DNA of 64,000 nt from Sepiola atlantica (lineage: Eukaryota; Mollusca; Cephalopoda; Sepiida; Sepiolidae), in NCBI GenBank assembly GCA_963556195.1, contig OY744547.1, positions 118,201 to 182,200 of the forward strand, written 5' to 3'. Numbering within the stretch: position 1 is the first letter of the stretch; every line of letters begins with the position of its first letter. The notes beneath the pieces were generated by a model. It was not told the DNA's origin. It was given only the letters and a program-made list of their open reading frames with translations, and did not search any database. Shown piece after piece: positions 1-12,665 of this stretch. The translations under genes and the position numbers were made by a program.

Positions 1-34
1 ACGCAACTAAAATCATGAATTAACCTTCCATCTC

Positions 35-243
35 TCATTGAATAAAAAGATGTACACAAATCCCAATTGAGGCTAAGTGAGAAGGCAGCCGAGGAAGAAT
101 TGGAATTGCTCGCTCAAAGATTACTTCAAGCAATGATACATCGAAATCAATGTAAATGATAGTTTCATAAAGAAAGTCACTTTGTGCCACCATGGCCAAT
201 GTCTTACGTAAAAGAGACACGTTAGACAAAGTAGATAGATACA
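35..243 (-). CDS. RRM-Tudor gene, exon 23: C-terminal end with stop
   Basis: A 209-nt exon with acceptor AACAG at 244; an in-frame stop sits just upstream, so this is the only acceptor that opens the frame. The terminal A of exon 22 plus TG makes a Met codon. The encoded SLLRKTLAMVAQSDFLYETI then IYIDFDVSLLEVIFERAIP matches the closing SN-like strands and helix of extended Tudor domains (consensus: hydrophobic strand, d-V-s-l-x-E-x-x-x-E-x). The TGA stop is at 37-35. The poly(A) site is not visible and must lie beyond base 1. A shorter alternative terminal exon at 316-285 is possible. Confidence 0.62.
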
Positions 244-3200
244 CTGTTCATTTCCATGACAATCGCACATTATCCTATTATGTACTACACATGCACTTTT
301 GATGAGTTGCAGAGCACTGTAAATAATAATAATAATAGTAAGTATATTTTTATAATAGTATATAGTATATTTATATATAATAGTATATTTATATATAATA
401 GTATATTTATATATAATAGTATATTTTTTAACAATAATTTTAGCGTTAAACCAGATTTTACTTAAAGGATCTCTATTTCCTTAACTCAGTTTCTTCTGAA
501 CTACCCTCATAAGGATACTCTATTTCAAGACTTTACATACCATGTAACTTAAGTAAAAAATTTAATTCAACTTCCATCTCTAAATCTCTCTATGTCACAT
601 GTCGTTGAGGTAACTAGCCAATTGTTTATTTTTCTTACAGGGTCATAGATCCCCCTAAGGCCATCCTGACAATTATTCCAGGTAGACAACCACACCTGGA
701 CAGCTATCTGTACACTTCATTTTCAAAAGTGTATTTTTGCCGATGAACATGCAACAATGTGGTGTATGTAATTTACTTACTGTCTATTTGGAAGGCCATT
801 ATTTTCGGAGGTAATTTCCATATCGACTCAACGGAACATCGGACATCTTCCAAGTCAATCTCGGAAATGTTTCCATAATCCAAAAAGAAAACATTGACCG
901 CATTCTTCCCAACAGAATGGATGACCCAAGCTCTGAAAGAAATGTAAAAATTATTTTATACATGTTTGGCTAAAATATAAATTTATTCGATCAAAATCAG
1001 AGCATCTGTGTGCATTTTACTGCACAGACCATCATTGTCCACTGGTTGTTTACATCTGAAGTCGGTGCTCGATTCTAACATTGGTCGCAGTATCAATCGT
1101 TTGGTCTCTGTCACCGCTATAACAAAAGGATTCTTGTCATCGCCAACAAAACCACAACTCCAGTTTAAAACAAGTAACATTTTTTTTAGTTTCAGAGACG
1201 TTACAATTATGCTTGTTTTCTTCTACTGAACAGCAGGCCTACAAATCAAGACAAAGATATCTTCAAACCACGTCCACTTAAGGCCCATCTGTCACTGAGA
1301 CCGACAGAAAACCAACTGACTCTCTGCTGGAATATATATATATATATATATATATATAGATATTATTTGGACTACACAAGAGAGACCACTCGGGATTATC
1401 AGCTGTTAATCTATAGACATAAAAAAACTGACTGACCATGAAGTATCCCATTTGGTATGAACATTAATTTTGAAAAATCTCAAGTGGGTCATAATCGCAG
1501 TATTGAACCTTGTATCTGAAGGGAAACAAGTTTTTCAAGAACTTTCAGTAATTGGATTTCTCAACTCCATTCAAAGAGGCAATAACTTTTCCGAATAGAG
1601 AAATAACATTTCAGGGGCTTCAAACAATATTTTGAGTGGTCTCTCTCTTTTCTCTCAGTTAAAATATTTTCCAATCACAAGCCTGCCGACTGTAGCATGC
1701 ATGCACCCCACTAAACATGCAACCATCTTGTGCATGTTTACAATATAGACATTGAAATGATGCCAAAGGAGGTTAGGGTTAACCCATAATGGTGCACTGG
1801 AGGTTAATTGCAAAATGTTTAAAAATATTCATTTTATTGAATTGATTATATAAAATTAATTTTATTTTAAGTAACATCTAACATATATAAAGTTAAGACA
1901 ATTTTTCCCCTGTACCTTTTTGAAGAATAGGAAAATAATCACATGCATCACAGGCTACTAAACTCACAACCATCACTTATTCGAGTGTATTTTAGTAAAT
2001 GTGTTATTATTTTTCTCCAGCTAACACTAAATATTACTTTTGGCCCATCATCTTCGACTCTCCTCAAAACATACTCCATATAGGTGGTAGCAAAAGTTTT
2101 CTCCCCCAACACTTTAGTACTGACACTCCCCCCATCGACACCGGGACCAAATAAAGAATGTCTACTTCACAAAAAATTGTCCGTTACTATTTACTATTTG
2201 TCTATGCACACTCACGCTAATTCTGTTGATTTTCAAGAATATCGAATTACATTATTTCTACCTATTACATATACATTTATACTTATTTTGGTTTTTAGAG
2301 AATGTAATTACCGAACATAGTTACTTGCATCATTCAAATTGGCGGCTACAATTTCTTCAGCGACTCGACTTCCGAATTAAGTCAATATATGCCAAGATAC
2401 TCGACAGACGCCCATAATAAAGATGAGATTTTCTGAATCCTACACTTTTCACATGCATAAAATATCCAAAAATTGGAAAAAAAAAACATTGATTTCTTTG
2501 TATAGAAATGACCCAAAATGTGTGATTGGTGGACCCTACATTTGGTCGCCTTCTGGCGGATCATAACATAAAATGCATGCCAGCTTACAGGCTTCGTTTA
2601 ACTGACCTATTTTTCAAGAGATTTTCTACTTGCTTCCGTGGCCAAGTGATTACGGAAGTAGATCCAAGACCGAGAGGTTTAGCGTTCGATCCCAGTTGAC
2701 TCTTACAACTTTTAAAAAAAGTTTTATTACATTGTTAAACTTTTTTTGGCAACATGGGAGGGGGACAATGGGCCAGATTTTTTTAATTCAACGTTATTAT
2801 AAAGAAATCAATGTAATAATACATAGTACTTTAACTATTGTGAATATCATCATTTCCATTCGAATACACACATGCTCTGCATCTTAATTATATTTGTGTG
2901 TTTAAGTAGTGCTCATATTTTCTTTTTTCTTTCCATCACAAAAAAGGGAATTTCTATACAAAGATAACGAGGGGGAATTGGTTTTAAAAAGTGCCCATTG
3001 TCATAGAGCAGGTGTTTAATCAAAAAGAAAAATTCTGGGAAAATATCGGTACCATGGTGGGCAGGAAGACTCCTACAACCGTGTCTCCTTCCTTCCTTCC
3101 TCCTATCCCCCTTACACAATTCCAAACCGAACATTACAATTGTCCGATGTGACTTATTTGCGTTCTGTCGGATGTTGACAAATTTTAATTATTCTTTTAC

Positions 3201-6200
3201 ATTTCTCCCGAACAACGCCGGGTCCAATTAGTTCTTAATAAATGACTTTTCATTAATTATGTCATATAAACTTATTAAATTTGCTTCTATCCAATGTTTT
3301 TTAAATAGTAAAAGCCGTCTATCGCATGCCAACACATAAATGAGCGTCAAACTGAAGAAGAAGAAGAAACTAAACTTCAATAACTTAATTTTGTTCGTAA
3401 ATAAATATCTTTACAAAAGAAAGACACAGAACTATATATAAAGTTGAAGTTCCTTTGTCAGTTTGTTCATGAACTCTTCCCAACTGACCTCTGCACAGAA
3501 AAAATATTTTTATAAAAAATTTGGAACTTACCTGTACCATTCCTCTTGAAACAAAGCAACACATTTCTTCTCTTTATTTGACAAAGTATATTTTGGCAAA
3601 CTCGGAGCTACGGATTGTAATTCGTTATGTAAATCCAAAAATCTCGTCAAATCCTTAATTTAAACAAAGAAAAAAAAATCAATAAAAATGGATTTTGCAA
3701 TTTATATTGATTAAACAAATAATGAAAATATCAAACAAGCAACAAATGTCCAAAATGACGATACCGTTTGGTCAACATTCATCTGTCTCTCTCTTGATGT
3801 CTGTTACATTCATCTCTCTCTCTCTCTCTCTTTCTCTCTGTTCGGACGGAGATGAAATTGAAAACAAATCCCTATACATAAATCAAACATGAGCGATGTT
3901 TCTGGCAAAGAGGGAACAATTGCTGTTTTCTGTGTTGGGCTGTTGCTTTGAGTAGGTTGTATGTTTTCAATCCTCTCATAGTATTCATCATCATTCAACT
4001 GTCAATCTACCCATCTCATTAAAACCACTATCCTCGAGTGGCTTTTGGCCTTGATAATAATTGATAACGAGTTAATAAAGAAAAGGAAAAGGCAAAATTT
4101 AAACGACTGGTTGTATTAATTTTGTATTATTTTTTTTTTGTTGGGTCTGCATTGCGCTGGGAATCCATCAACAGCAATGGCAAAGTTTTATTTATAACAA
4201 AGACCTGTAACAAGATTAAACTTTTCCAACATATGATTTTAGATGGAATCAAAAATAGTAATTAATATTCAATTTGAGAGCTTTAGTTTCAGAAATTTGC
4301 AAATCTCCTTGATAAAGATGAAGTTTAGACTAAATTTCTTTATACTATACTGTGTGTGATGCAGTGTATAACCATACCGCCCCTCGACGACTGTTGACCC
4401 CCAACATCTGTGCCGTGGGTTTCCTTCTACTTATCCTGGCAATGTCGACGCCAGTCTTGGCGATCGGCAAGGATGCATGCACTAGTTTTCAAGTTGTATA
4501 CAAAAATAAAAGCAACGCAGACACACATATTGTGTTGACTTGTTGAATAGAGTGTGTGTGTCGTTAGGACCCCATCGCTAGAGCCCACATCTGAGTTAGG
4601 TCTCTCATCTCCCAACTAATTGTCAGGGTGCCATTCTGTCTGGAAAGTTCAATGGATTCGTTGGATTTTTTTTATCCATTTTGTATTATCAATTATTTAA
4701 CATTTTCTGTGGTTCCAGCTGTGTGTGTGTGTGGGGGGGGGGGGAGTCCTCACTCACTCATCTTCAACGTAATGACAGAGCAATGATTTAATGTATATGG
4801 AATGTTGGGTCATACCAGGCCCAGCATATCAGCTCTGATACCCTGTTGGTGAGGCTGAATATATATACCAAAGCACGATAAACTCCTGACGATCAGTCAG
4901 CTACACTGGTTTAGCCAAATTGAAGAAACAACTCTTGGATGAGAAAATGCAGAGACCTTGAGGTGGAAAGCCAGAAGAAAGTGGGACGTCCCAAGAAAAC
5001 TTAGATGCAAATCATCAGCAAGGATCTTAGACGGTGGAATTTGAATGTAATCAATCCTCAAAACGACCAAGCTTGCAGGCTGTCAGACCTACAACCCAAT
5101 AAAATGGATGATGATGATGATGATGATGACTATGTATTTTGCTTTTTTATAACATGGATGCAAATCCTCAATGGCAGTGTACCAACAATTTTCTGAAAAC
5201 TGTTATAGATTTGGTTTTTATTTTTTTGAAAAAATTAATCGCTTCTTAAAGGCAGGGTTCCATGCTAAGAAAGCAAGCCATGAGATCAAACAGAAGTTGT
5301 GTCCACTTCAGCTGATAGAATTCCGCCCCCCCCCCCCACCCCGGTCAGTCAGTTTTTATGTCCAGTAATCCAATAATTCTCAAACGGACTTACTTATGTG
5401 TCCTATGAACCTGCTACCTCAACTGTTCTACATCTACTAACCCAAGAACTCTCATCCATTCTTTTAATGTGGCCATACCATGGAAGTCTCCTATTCTGCA
5501 CAACACATCTCCCTACACTGTCGAAATTTAATCTTCCTCTAAGGTAATCAGAACTAAGCCTGTTTTTAAGACTCATGTTACACATTCATCGTATCATTCT
5601 CATATCATTTCTCTCCATGCAACGCATGTCCTCAATCCGCACTGGCCAGGTTTCGCTTCCATACATAGTAAAATTTCCTACAAGTAAATACTTACGAGTG
5701 AAGAAAACATGTTGGCCCAAAATAATTCATCATTAATAACGGACGTGATCATCACTTGAAATACTTCTGCAGGTGATTGAAAACAAGATTGAATATCAAA
5801 ATGCTTTACAAGAATGTCCATCTTCGTAGCTTCCAGTTTTAAAGAATCATCTGAAAAAATTAAAAACAAATAAAAAATTAAAAAATAGAAAAATTTAAAA
5901 AACATAAAAATTAATAAAAATTAAAAAAACTAAAAATTAAAAAAATTTTTTTAAAATAAAAATTAAAAAAATAAAACAAAGTAACTTTTTCCACTTTTTA
6001 TATTTTTTCTTTGTGGAGTTCATAGTTCATTTGTTGACATTTATGCAGACGACACAGCAACTGTCTATGGCAGCACTTCGAAGAGCATTGTTCATCAAAA
6101 TCTCACTGATTCTCTCTCTCTTCCAACCTGGAGCATGTGGTGCAATGGGGAAAAAATGACTTGTCACTGTTAACACCTCTAAAACCATGCTTTTCTCTTT

Positions 6201-7756
6201 CCGTCACCAGTAACGTTCGTTCCTTGTTTGGCCCCCAGTCAAAATGAATGGCACTCTCCTTGAGGAAGCCCCTTGTTTTGATAAGCTCTTATGACCAACT
6301 TTCACTCCAGATCTAAAATAGAAAACTTATATCCAATTTGTTGATAAAATTGCTGAAAAAATGGTTGGATCATTCTACCGCTCCAGAAAGTACCTGACTC
6401 CTGATGCAATCCTCTATATAAGAGTCGGATACGTCCTAAGATTGAGTAATGCTGCCACATCCATAATGCTGCTCTTTCCTGCCTTGACATAGTACAAAAT
6501 CGACTTCGCAATCTAGTTGGGAATGATCTCTTCGCTCCTTTCTTACGGAAGAGATACTGCTAGTCTTTCTCTACTCTATCGTTATTTCCATGGAATGTGT
6601 TTGATGGAGCTTTATTTCTCGTTTCTCCCTGTAAGACATTCACAGCAAGAACTACGACTCCAAAAGGTATCTCACCCCGACGCCATCTTCTTACCTGTAC
6701 GTCCTAAGATGGAGTACTGCTGCCATAGGGAGGTGCCGCTCAGAGCACCCTTTCTTGCCTTGACAAAGTCCAAAACCGACTTCAAAATCTAGTGGAGAAT
6801 GTCCTCTTCTCTTCCCTACAGTCACTCTCTCACAGAAGAGATGTTGCTAGTCTTTCTCTACTTTATCATTATTTTCATGGTAGGTGCTTCACTGAGATCA
6901 AATCTATGGTTCCCCCTTGTAAAACATTCACAATAAGAACCTACCTAGCTATTACCACTGTCAACGATTGCTCTTTCTCCCTCTGCGTTCCCAAGACGAA
7001 ACAAAACTTCTATGGGAAGAGCTTCTTTCCTAGAACTACCCGTCTGTGAAACAGTGTCGCGAGCCTGCTTCCCAACCGACTACAATATGGTCGTCTTCAA
7101 GTCCAATGTAAACAAGTTCTTGTTGAACCGTCCCCGTAAATAATCAATTTCTGCTCTGCTACAACCATCGTGCCGGTGAACATGATCTTGTCTCACTATC
7201 CACCCAGTCAAACTCTTTAACCCTTATCTGCGATTTGGCATAAATCAGTCTTTTCTTATTTAAAAATATAAAAAAAAGCAGATTCTGACCAAAAAGCGGA
7301 CAACTCACATTGATGGGAGAATCTAGCAATTTAAGGGGAAATCTGCTTTTTCTGGATAAAAACAAAGTGGAGAACTCCCATCCTTGCTTTGAGAAAACAT
7401 TGAAAATATCTTCAAATCTACTCACCGATTTGTGGAAATTTTTGTTGCCATTTATCCTCTTCTTTCACCTGCAGATGTTGGTTTTTATCTTGCAAACAAT
7501 TGCGAGTAGGAATTTCGGTCAAAGATGTCGTTTTACCTTCAATCATATGAGTTGAAGAATTTGTTGCCTCAAAATTATTTCTTCTCTGTTGTTGTTGTTG
7601 ATGATGTTTTACAGAAGAAGACATACTAAGAGTCTCAAGTTTTTTGTCAAGCGAGCTGGATCCATTGGGGTGACGCACGTGTTGAGGCGGAGCTAAAATA
7701 GAATTCCAATTATTTTTTAAATCTGTTTTTTTAACAATCTTCTAAACTACATCTTT

Positions 7757-7818
<62 letters not shown>

Positions 7819-10800
7819 ATGAACATTGGTGGGACAGTTGACACTAATTAATTTTTGTTTACATGCATGTGCGTTTTTCAAGACTGCGTCGAAAAATGAA
7901 GTCAACGCAGTTGTGAGAAGATGCATATGCGTTGAAACACAAATTAATTAGTGTCGACTGTCCCACCAATGTTTATTTAATTTTAGAAAAGCTCTACTCT
8001 GTATTGAGCACTTTTAAAAAAATATTAGTTGGTTTTGTGTTCATTATGTCAATTGAATAATTAATATATATAGTAAGTTATGAAAATATATTTATGGCAG
8101 TTAAGCTACACAGAGGCTTCCGTCTTTCATCAGACTAAAATGCATCGAGTTTGATTTGCCGGGTGTTTTAGTCTAGCTAGTTAACCAATCAGATTCTTTG
8201 TTATTCTCTATCTAGCTTTACTCACGTATTGAGCACTACTGAAAATAAGTACATAAAATATAATATTTTATGTGGATACATGAAATGATAATATATATAT
8301 ATTTCTTTGGTTTTCCCTTTTCAATTTCCATATATATATATATATATGGGAAGAGAAGGATGAAAGTAATCCGACGTGATGGGAAAATGAAAAAGGAAAA
8401 CCAAAAAATGGATGTTTTTTTATGTGTACATCAACGTTTCGATTGGGAGAAATAGAATGAAATAGTGGCCAACTGCTGGGTGGACGTCCGTATTAGTTTG
8501 AGAAATAGAAATGAATGTAGAAAAGAATGAGTGGGGAAAAAATGGAAGGATGGGGTGAGCCAGGACTACTGTGGCTGGTGGTAAGAGAAAGAGGTGGGGG
8601 ATGAGCAGGGGTAAAGTGGATGGCAGAAAGGGAGGTGAGGAAGAGGGGGGGAGGGAGGTATTTAACCAGATGGCTGCGGTTCAAGATTGAAGGGGAAAAA
8701 GTAAGTTGGAATGTTTGTGTATGGTGGGTTTATGCAGGGAAAGGAGGATGGGTAGAGAGGAAGGGGGGGCTGTGATTTTGGTGGATGGCGAAAGTTATGG
8801 TCTTAGAGAGCGTTTTGAGAAAATGAGGGAATTTAAGAAGGGGTATGGGAGAAAATAGTTGAGTGGGGGAGAGGGAGGATTTGTTGTGATAGGGTGTGAA
8901 ATATTTGAAATATTTGGAAAATGATAGCAATGAGTGAGGGATTGGGGGGGTGGAGGAGGGCGGTGATTGAAAGGGTGGGTATGGAATATTTGAAATATTT
9001 GGAACATGAGAAAGTTTATTTGGACTGCAGTATTAAAAGTGTGAGGAAAAAGTAAGGAGAAAATGAAGATTCAAGGAGAAAAAGAAAGGGAAAAGTAAAT
9101 GGGAGAGTGTTATAGAGGTTGGAGATGAAAAAAGTTAACCATGATCAGGCAAGAGTCTTTGTTCTGTGAGGATGATCTTGCTTATTAAGGGTGATAGGTT
9201 AAAGAAACCATTACTTTGCTTGATGGTGGTGGAGGCGGTGATGAGGGCAGTTTCTAATAATCTTCGCCGAGATTTGTTGTGGATATATTTAGTGATTTTG
9301 GCTTGTTCAAATTTGAACGCATGACCATGTTCTAGTGTATGGGAGAAAAGTGCACTAAGAGGGTTGTTGTTTTTTATGTCCCTTTTGTGTTCATTTAATC
9401 GTTTCTTTAATTCACGTTGTGTTTCTCCCACGTAAAATTGATGGCAGTCATTGCAAGGGACAGTATATAAGCCGGCATGGGATGTGGGTGTTTTTTGGAA
9501 ATGTCTGGATGTGTTTAAAGTTTGTTTTATGGATTGAGATGTGGTTTGTACTGTTGGAATGCCTAGTTTGTTAAGCGTGTTGCATATGGATGTGTTATTG
9601 GAGTGCGTGGGTAGGAGAAGGGGTCTGTCTATTAGAGAGGTGTTAGGAGTTTGATTTTTTTGTGTGGTGTTTCTGGAGAATATTTGGAAGGCTTTTTTCT
9701 TGGCATTTAATATAAAATGTGTGGGGTATTGCAATGTTTTTAGGGAGTTAAAAATGTACTTTATTTCTTCATCTATGTGAGGGGGGCTACATATTCTTCA
9801 TTTTCTCCTTACTTTTTCCTCACACTTTTAATACTGCAGTCCAAATAAACTTTCTCATGTTCCAAATATTTCAAATATTCCATACCCATCCTTTCAATCA
9901 CCGCCCTCCCCCCCCCCCCAATCCCTCACTCATTGCTATCATTTTCCAAATATTTCACACCCTATCACAACAAATCCTCCCTCTCCCCCACTCAACTATT
10001 TTCTCCCATACCCCTTCTTAAATTCCCTCATTTTCTCAAAACGCTCTCTAAGACCATAACTTTCGCTCATCCACCAAAATCACAGGCCCCCCCTTCCTCT
10101 CTACCCATCCTCCTTTCCCTGCATACACCCCCCATACACAAACATTCCAACTTACTTTTTCCCCTTCAATCTTGAACCGCAGCCATCTGGTCAAATACCT
10201 ACCTCCCCCCCTTTTCCTCACCTCCCTCTCTGCCATCCACTTTACCCCTGCTCATCCCCCACCTCTTTCTCTTACCACCAGCCACAGTAGTCCTGGCTCA
10301 CCCCATCCTTCCATTTTTTCCCCACTCATTCTTTTCTACATTCATTTCTATTTCTCCAACTAATATGGACGTCCACCCAGCAGTTGGCCACTATTTCATT
10401 CTCTCCCAATATGTCTACCCTACATGTATCTGTACTTGCATGACATTTTTTCTCTATTTTATCATCCTGATGAAGTCTTATAAATAAAGACGAAACGTTG
10501 ATGTACACATAAAAAACATCCATTTTTTGGTTTTCCTTTTTCATTTTCCCATATATATATATATATATATATATATCTCTAAACACGGTCCGCCATAAGT
10601 AACTATATTTTCTTCTGTTTGAACATTGACTGCACAAAGTTATCTGGCGATGCTACAACGGCAGTTTTTGACATTATTGAAACACCAGGATTGTGCAGAG
10701 GGTCTGTACTTTCAGCATGATAGGCTGGTGCCCCATCCTGCTACGCTTGTGTGAGACTGGCTGGACAACAACCTGCCCAGTAGATGGAATGGAAGGTGTG

Positions 10801-12621
10801 GATGGCTTGAGTGGCTGTCTCGTTTGCCAAATTTGACCATTCCCGACTTTTTCCTGTAGAGGTGTTCTCAAAGACAGTCTACTTAGCAAAGCCTTGTAAC
10901 ATTGAACGTAAAGAACAAATTTGAGCTGCCATTGCTTAAGTGCCGTTGAAACTGCGCAAAAGTGTGACAATCTGTTCAAAGCAAATTGTTTATTTGAAAT
11001 CTTACATTTGTTTCATTTGTTTGAAAAGACTCTTCTACCAGCAGATGTGACTCTGGATTTTACAGTTCACCAAGATTCATCATAATATATTCAAACTGTT
11101 TTAAGATCACAACGATAAAAGAAAGATTTCTCACATCGGTTTCAACAAGACGCTGACTATTTTTATTGTTTACAAAATCAGAGCTTAGTTTTCAAAATTT
11201 GCTGATTCATATCTCATTATATTTACCAATAGATGTTCATATCTCATATTTACCAATAGATGTTCATATCTCATATTCACCAATAAAACATGTTGGCACA
11301 TTCATGACTGAAACTTGGACTGAAGTTTATTTCTACCAAATATGGATGGATTGCAGAGAAAGAATTAGGAATTTTATTAACAATTACATGGGTTGCATTT
11401 TTGGGGGGAGGGGTGGGGGTCACCCTGTCTAAAAATTTGAGGAAATAATTGATCACTAAGGTCGGGAGGTGACGGTGGTTAAGTGGATATCGACACGGAC
11501 TGAAGACCTGGGTGTTCCAAGTTCAAATCCAGTCGGTTCAACAGTACCACTTTCACTTAGGGATGTTGGCAACCTTTTCGTGGTCCTTCCTGTAAGTACC
11601 CAATGTCTTTCAAGAAAGATTTCTAACTAGAAAAACATTGGGGAAACTAATGCCAACACCAGAATCATCTGATTCACACGAAAGAAGAAGTCTGTAGGCC
11701 GCATATTTACAAACCCTAGTCTAGAAAAAATGAAATTCGAGAATGAAAAAGAAAACACAAAAAGATACCTTTATTTTCCTTTTTATCAAAACAGGAGCAA
11801 AATCCGACAGAGGTCACGAGGAGGGTGCTGCCTTTATAATCAGATTTATCGAATTTACCAATCGCATTTTCTGAATCTCTTGGGTTGAGAAATGTTATCA
11901 ATGCTTGTGTGCTGAATAAACAGAATTAAAATAAAATACAAATTAATTTTTCTAAAAAATATCATTGGATCTATATATAAAAATACATTTGTCTGTCTGC
12001 TCTGTTAAAATTCTAAAAACTTGAAATATTTATTTATACATAGAAAACATACATACAAATACATATATATACACATTATATATATATATTTTGCCTTTGG
12101 ATCTGTTTACTTGAAAACAGGAAGAAATGCGTATAGCTAATTTTGTCTGACCCCCCCCCTCCCCCCTCTAAGGACTAAGGACTTGGGTGGAATCTTCACC
12201 GTTGGATTTTCTTGCAGATTCTTCTGGATTTACCAATTTACATTTGAACCCTATACAACTTGGATCTCCGTGTTTGGTAACTTTCATTTACACACCCGTT
12301 TGAACTTTTTAAAACTTTTTTAGAAAGAACTTTAAAAAAAAAAACCTTTTTCCAAATTTTGAATATTGACTGTTCTTATCTGTCAACTTATCAATCACTA
12401 CTTCCTCTGATGATAAGATTTTGATCTTTGAAAAGCCGTGCTTAAGGAATGCAATTGAAAGAGAAGAAGAAGAAATATTTTTATTTACTAAATGCTCCTT
12501 GTTCTGAACAACTGAACTATTTTTCATTGACTCACCTTATTTTTGCTCTATCCAGTATATTGAGCTTTCCTCATCTCACAATAGGTTTAATTCTCTAAAA
12601 GTTATCTTTTAGCTATAAACC

Positions 12622-12665
<44 letters not shown>

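Larger units (their letters stand above)
8379..10551 (-). mobile_element. Penelope-like element remnant with large inverted arms
   Basis: Left arm 8379-9070 and right arm 9794-10551 are inverted copies of each other, nearly identical over about 690 bp. They enclose a 720-bp loop with a GIY-YIG endonuclease frame. Penelope-like elements are known for pseudo-LTRs in direct or inverted order and for a C-terminal GIY-YIG nuclease. No reverse transcriptase remains. The right arm has an extra 80 bp (10411-10490). TA repeats flank both ends. Confidence 0.8.

Noticed and set aside
285..316. Alternative terminal exon of the Tudor gene (acceptor TTTACAG, stop after ten codons)
   Set aside because: It would cut the extended Tudor fold. 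The 243-35 exon continues it with matching motifs, so I kept that as the main model.
4352..4546. Small secreted-protein gene (hydrophobic stretch in a 64-codon frame)
   Set aside because: It is intronic, with no splice sites, no family resemblance and no upstream context; it looks like repeat sequence.
8493..8684. Proline/serine-rich open frame, also found at 10172-10363
   Set aside because: It is the same 63-codon frame read from both inverted Penelope arms, in low-complexity sequence, with no sign of being translated.
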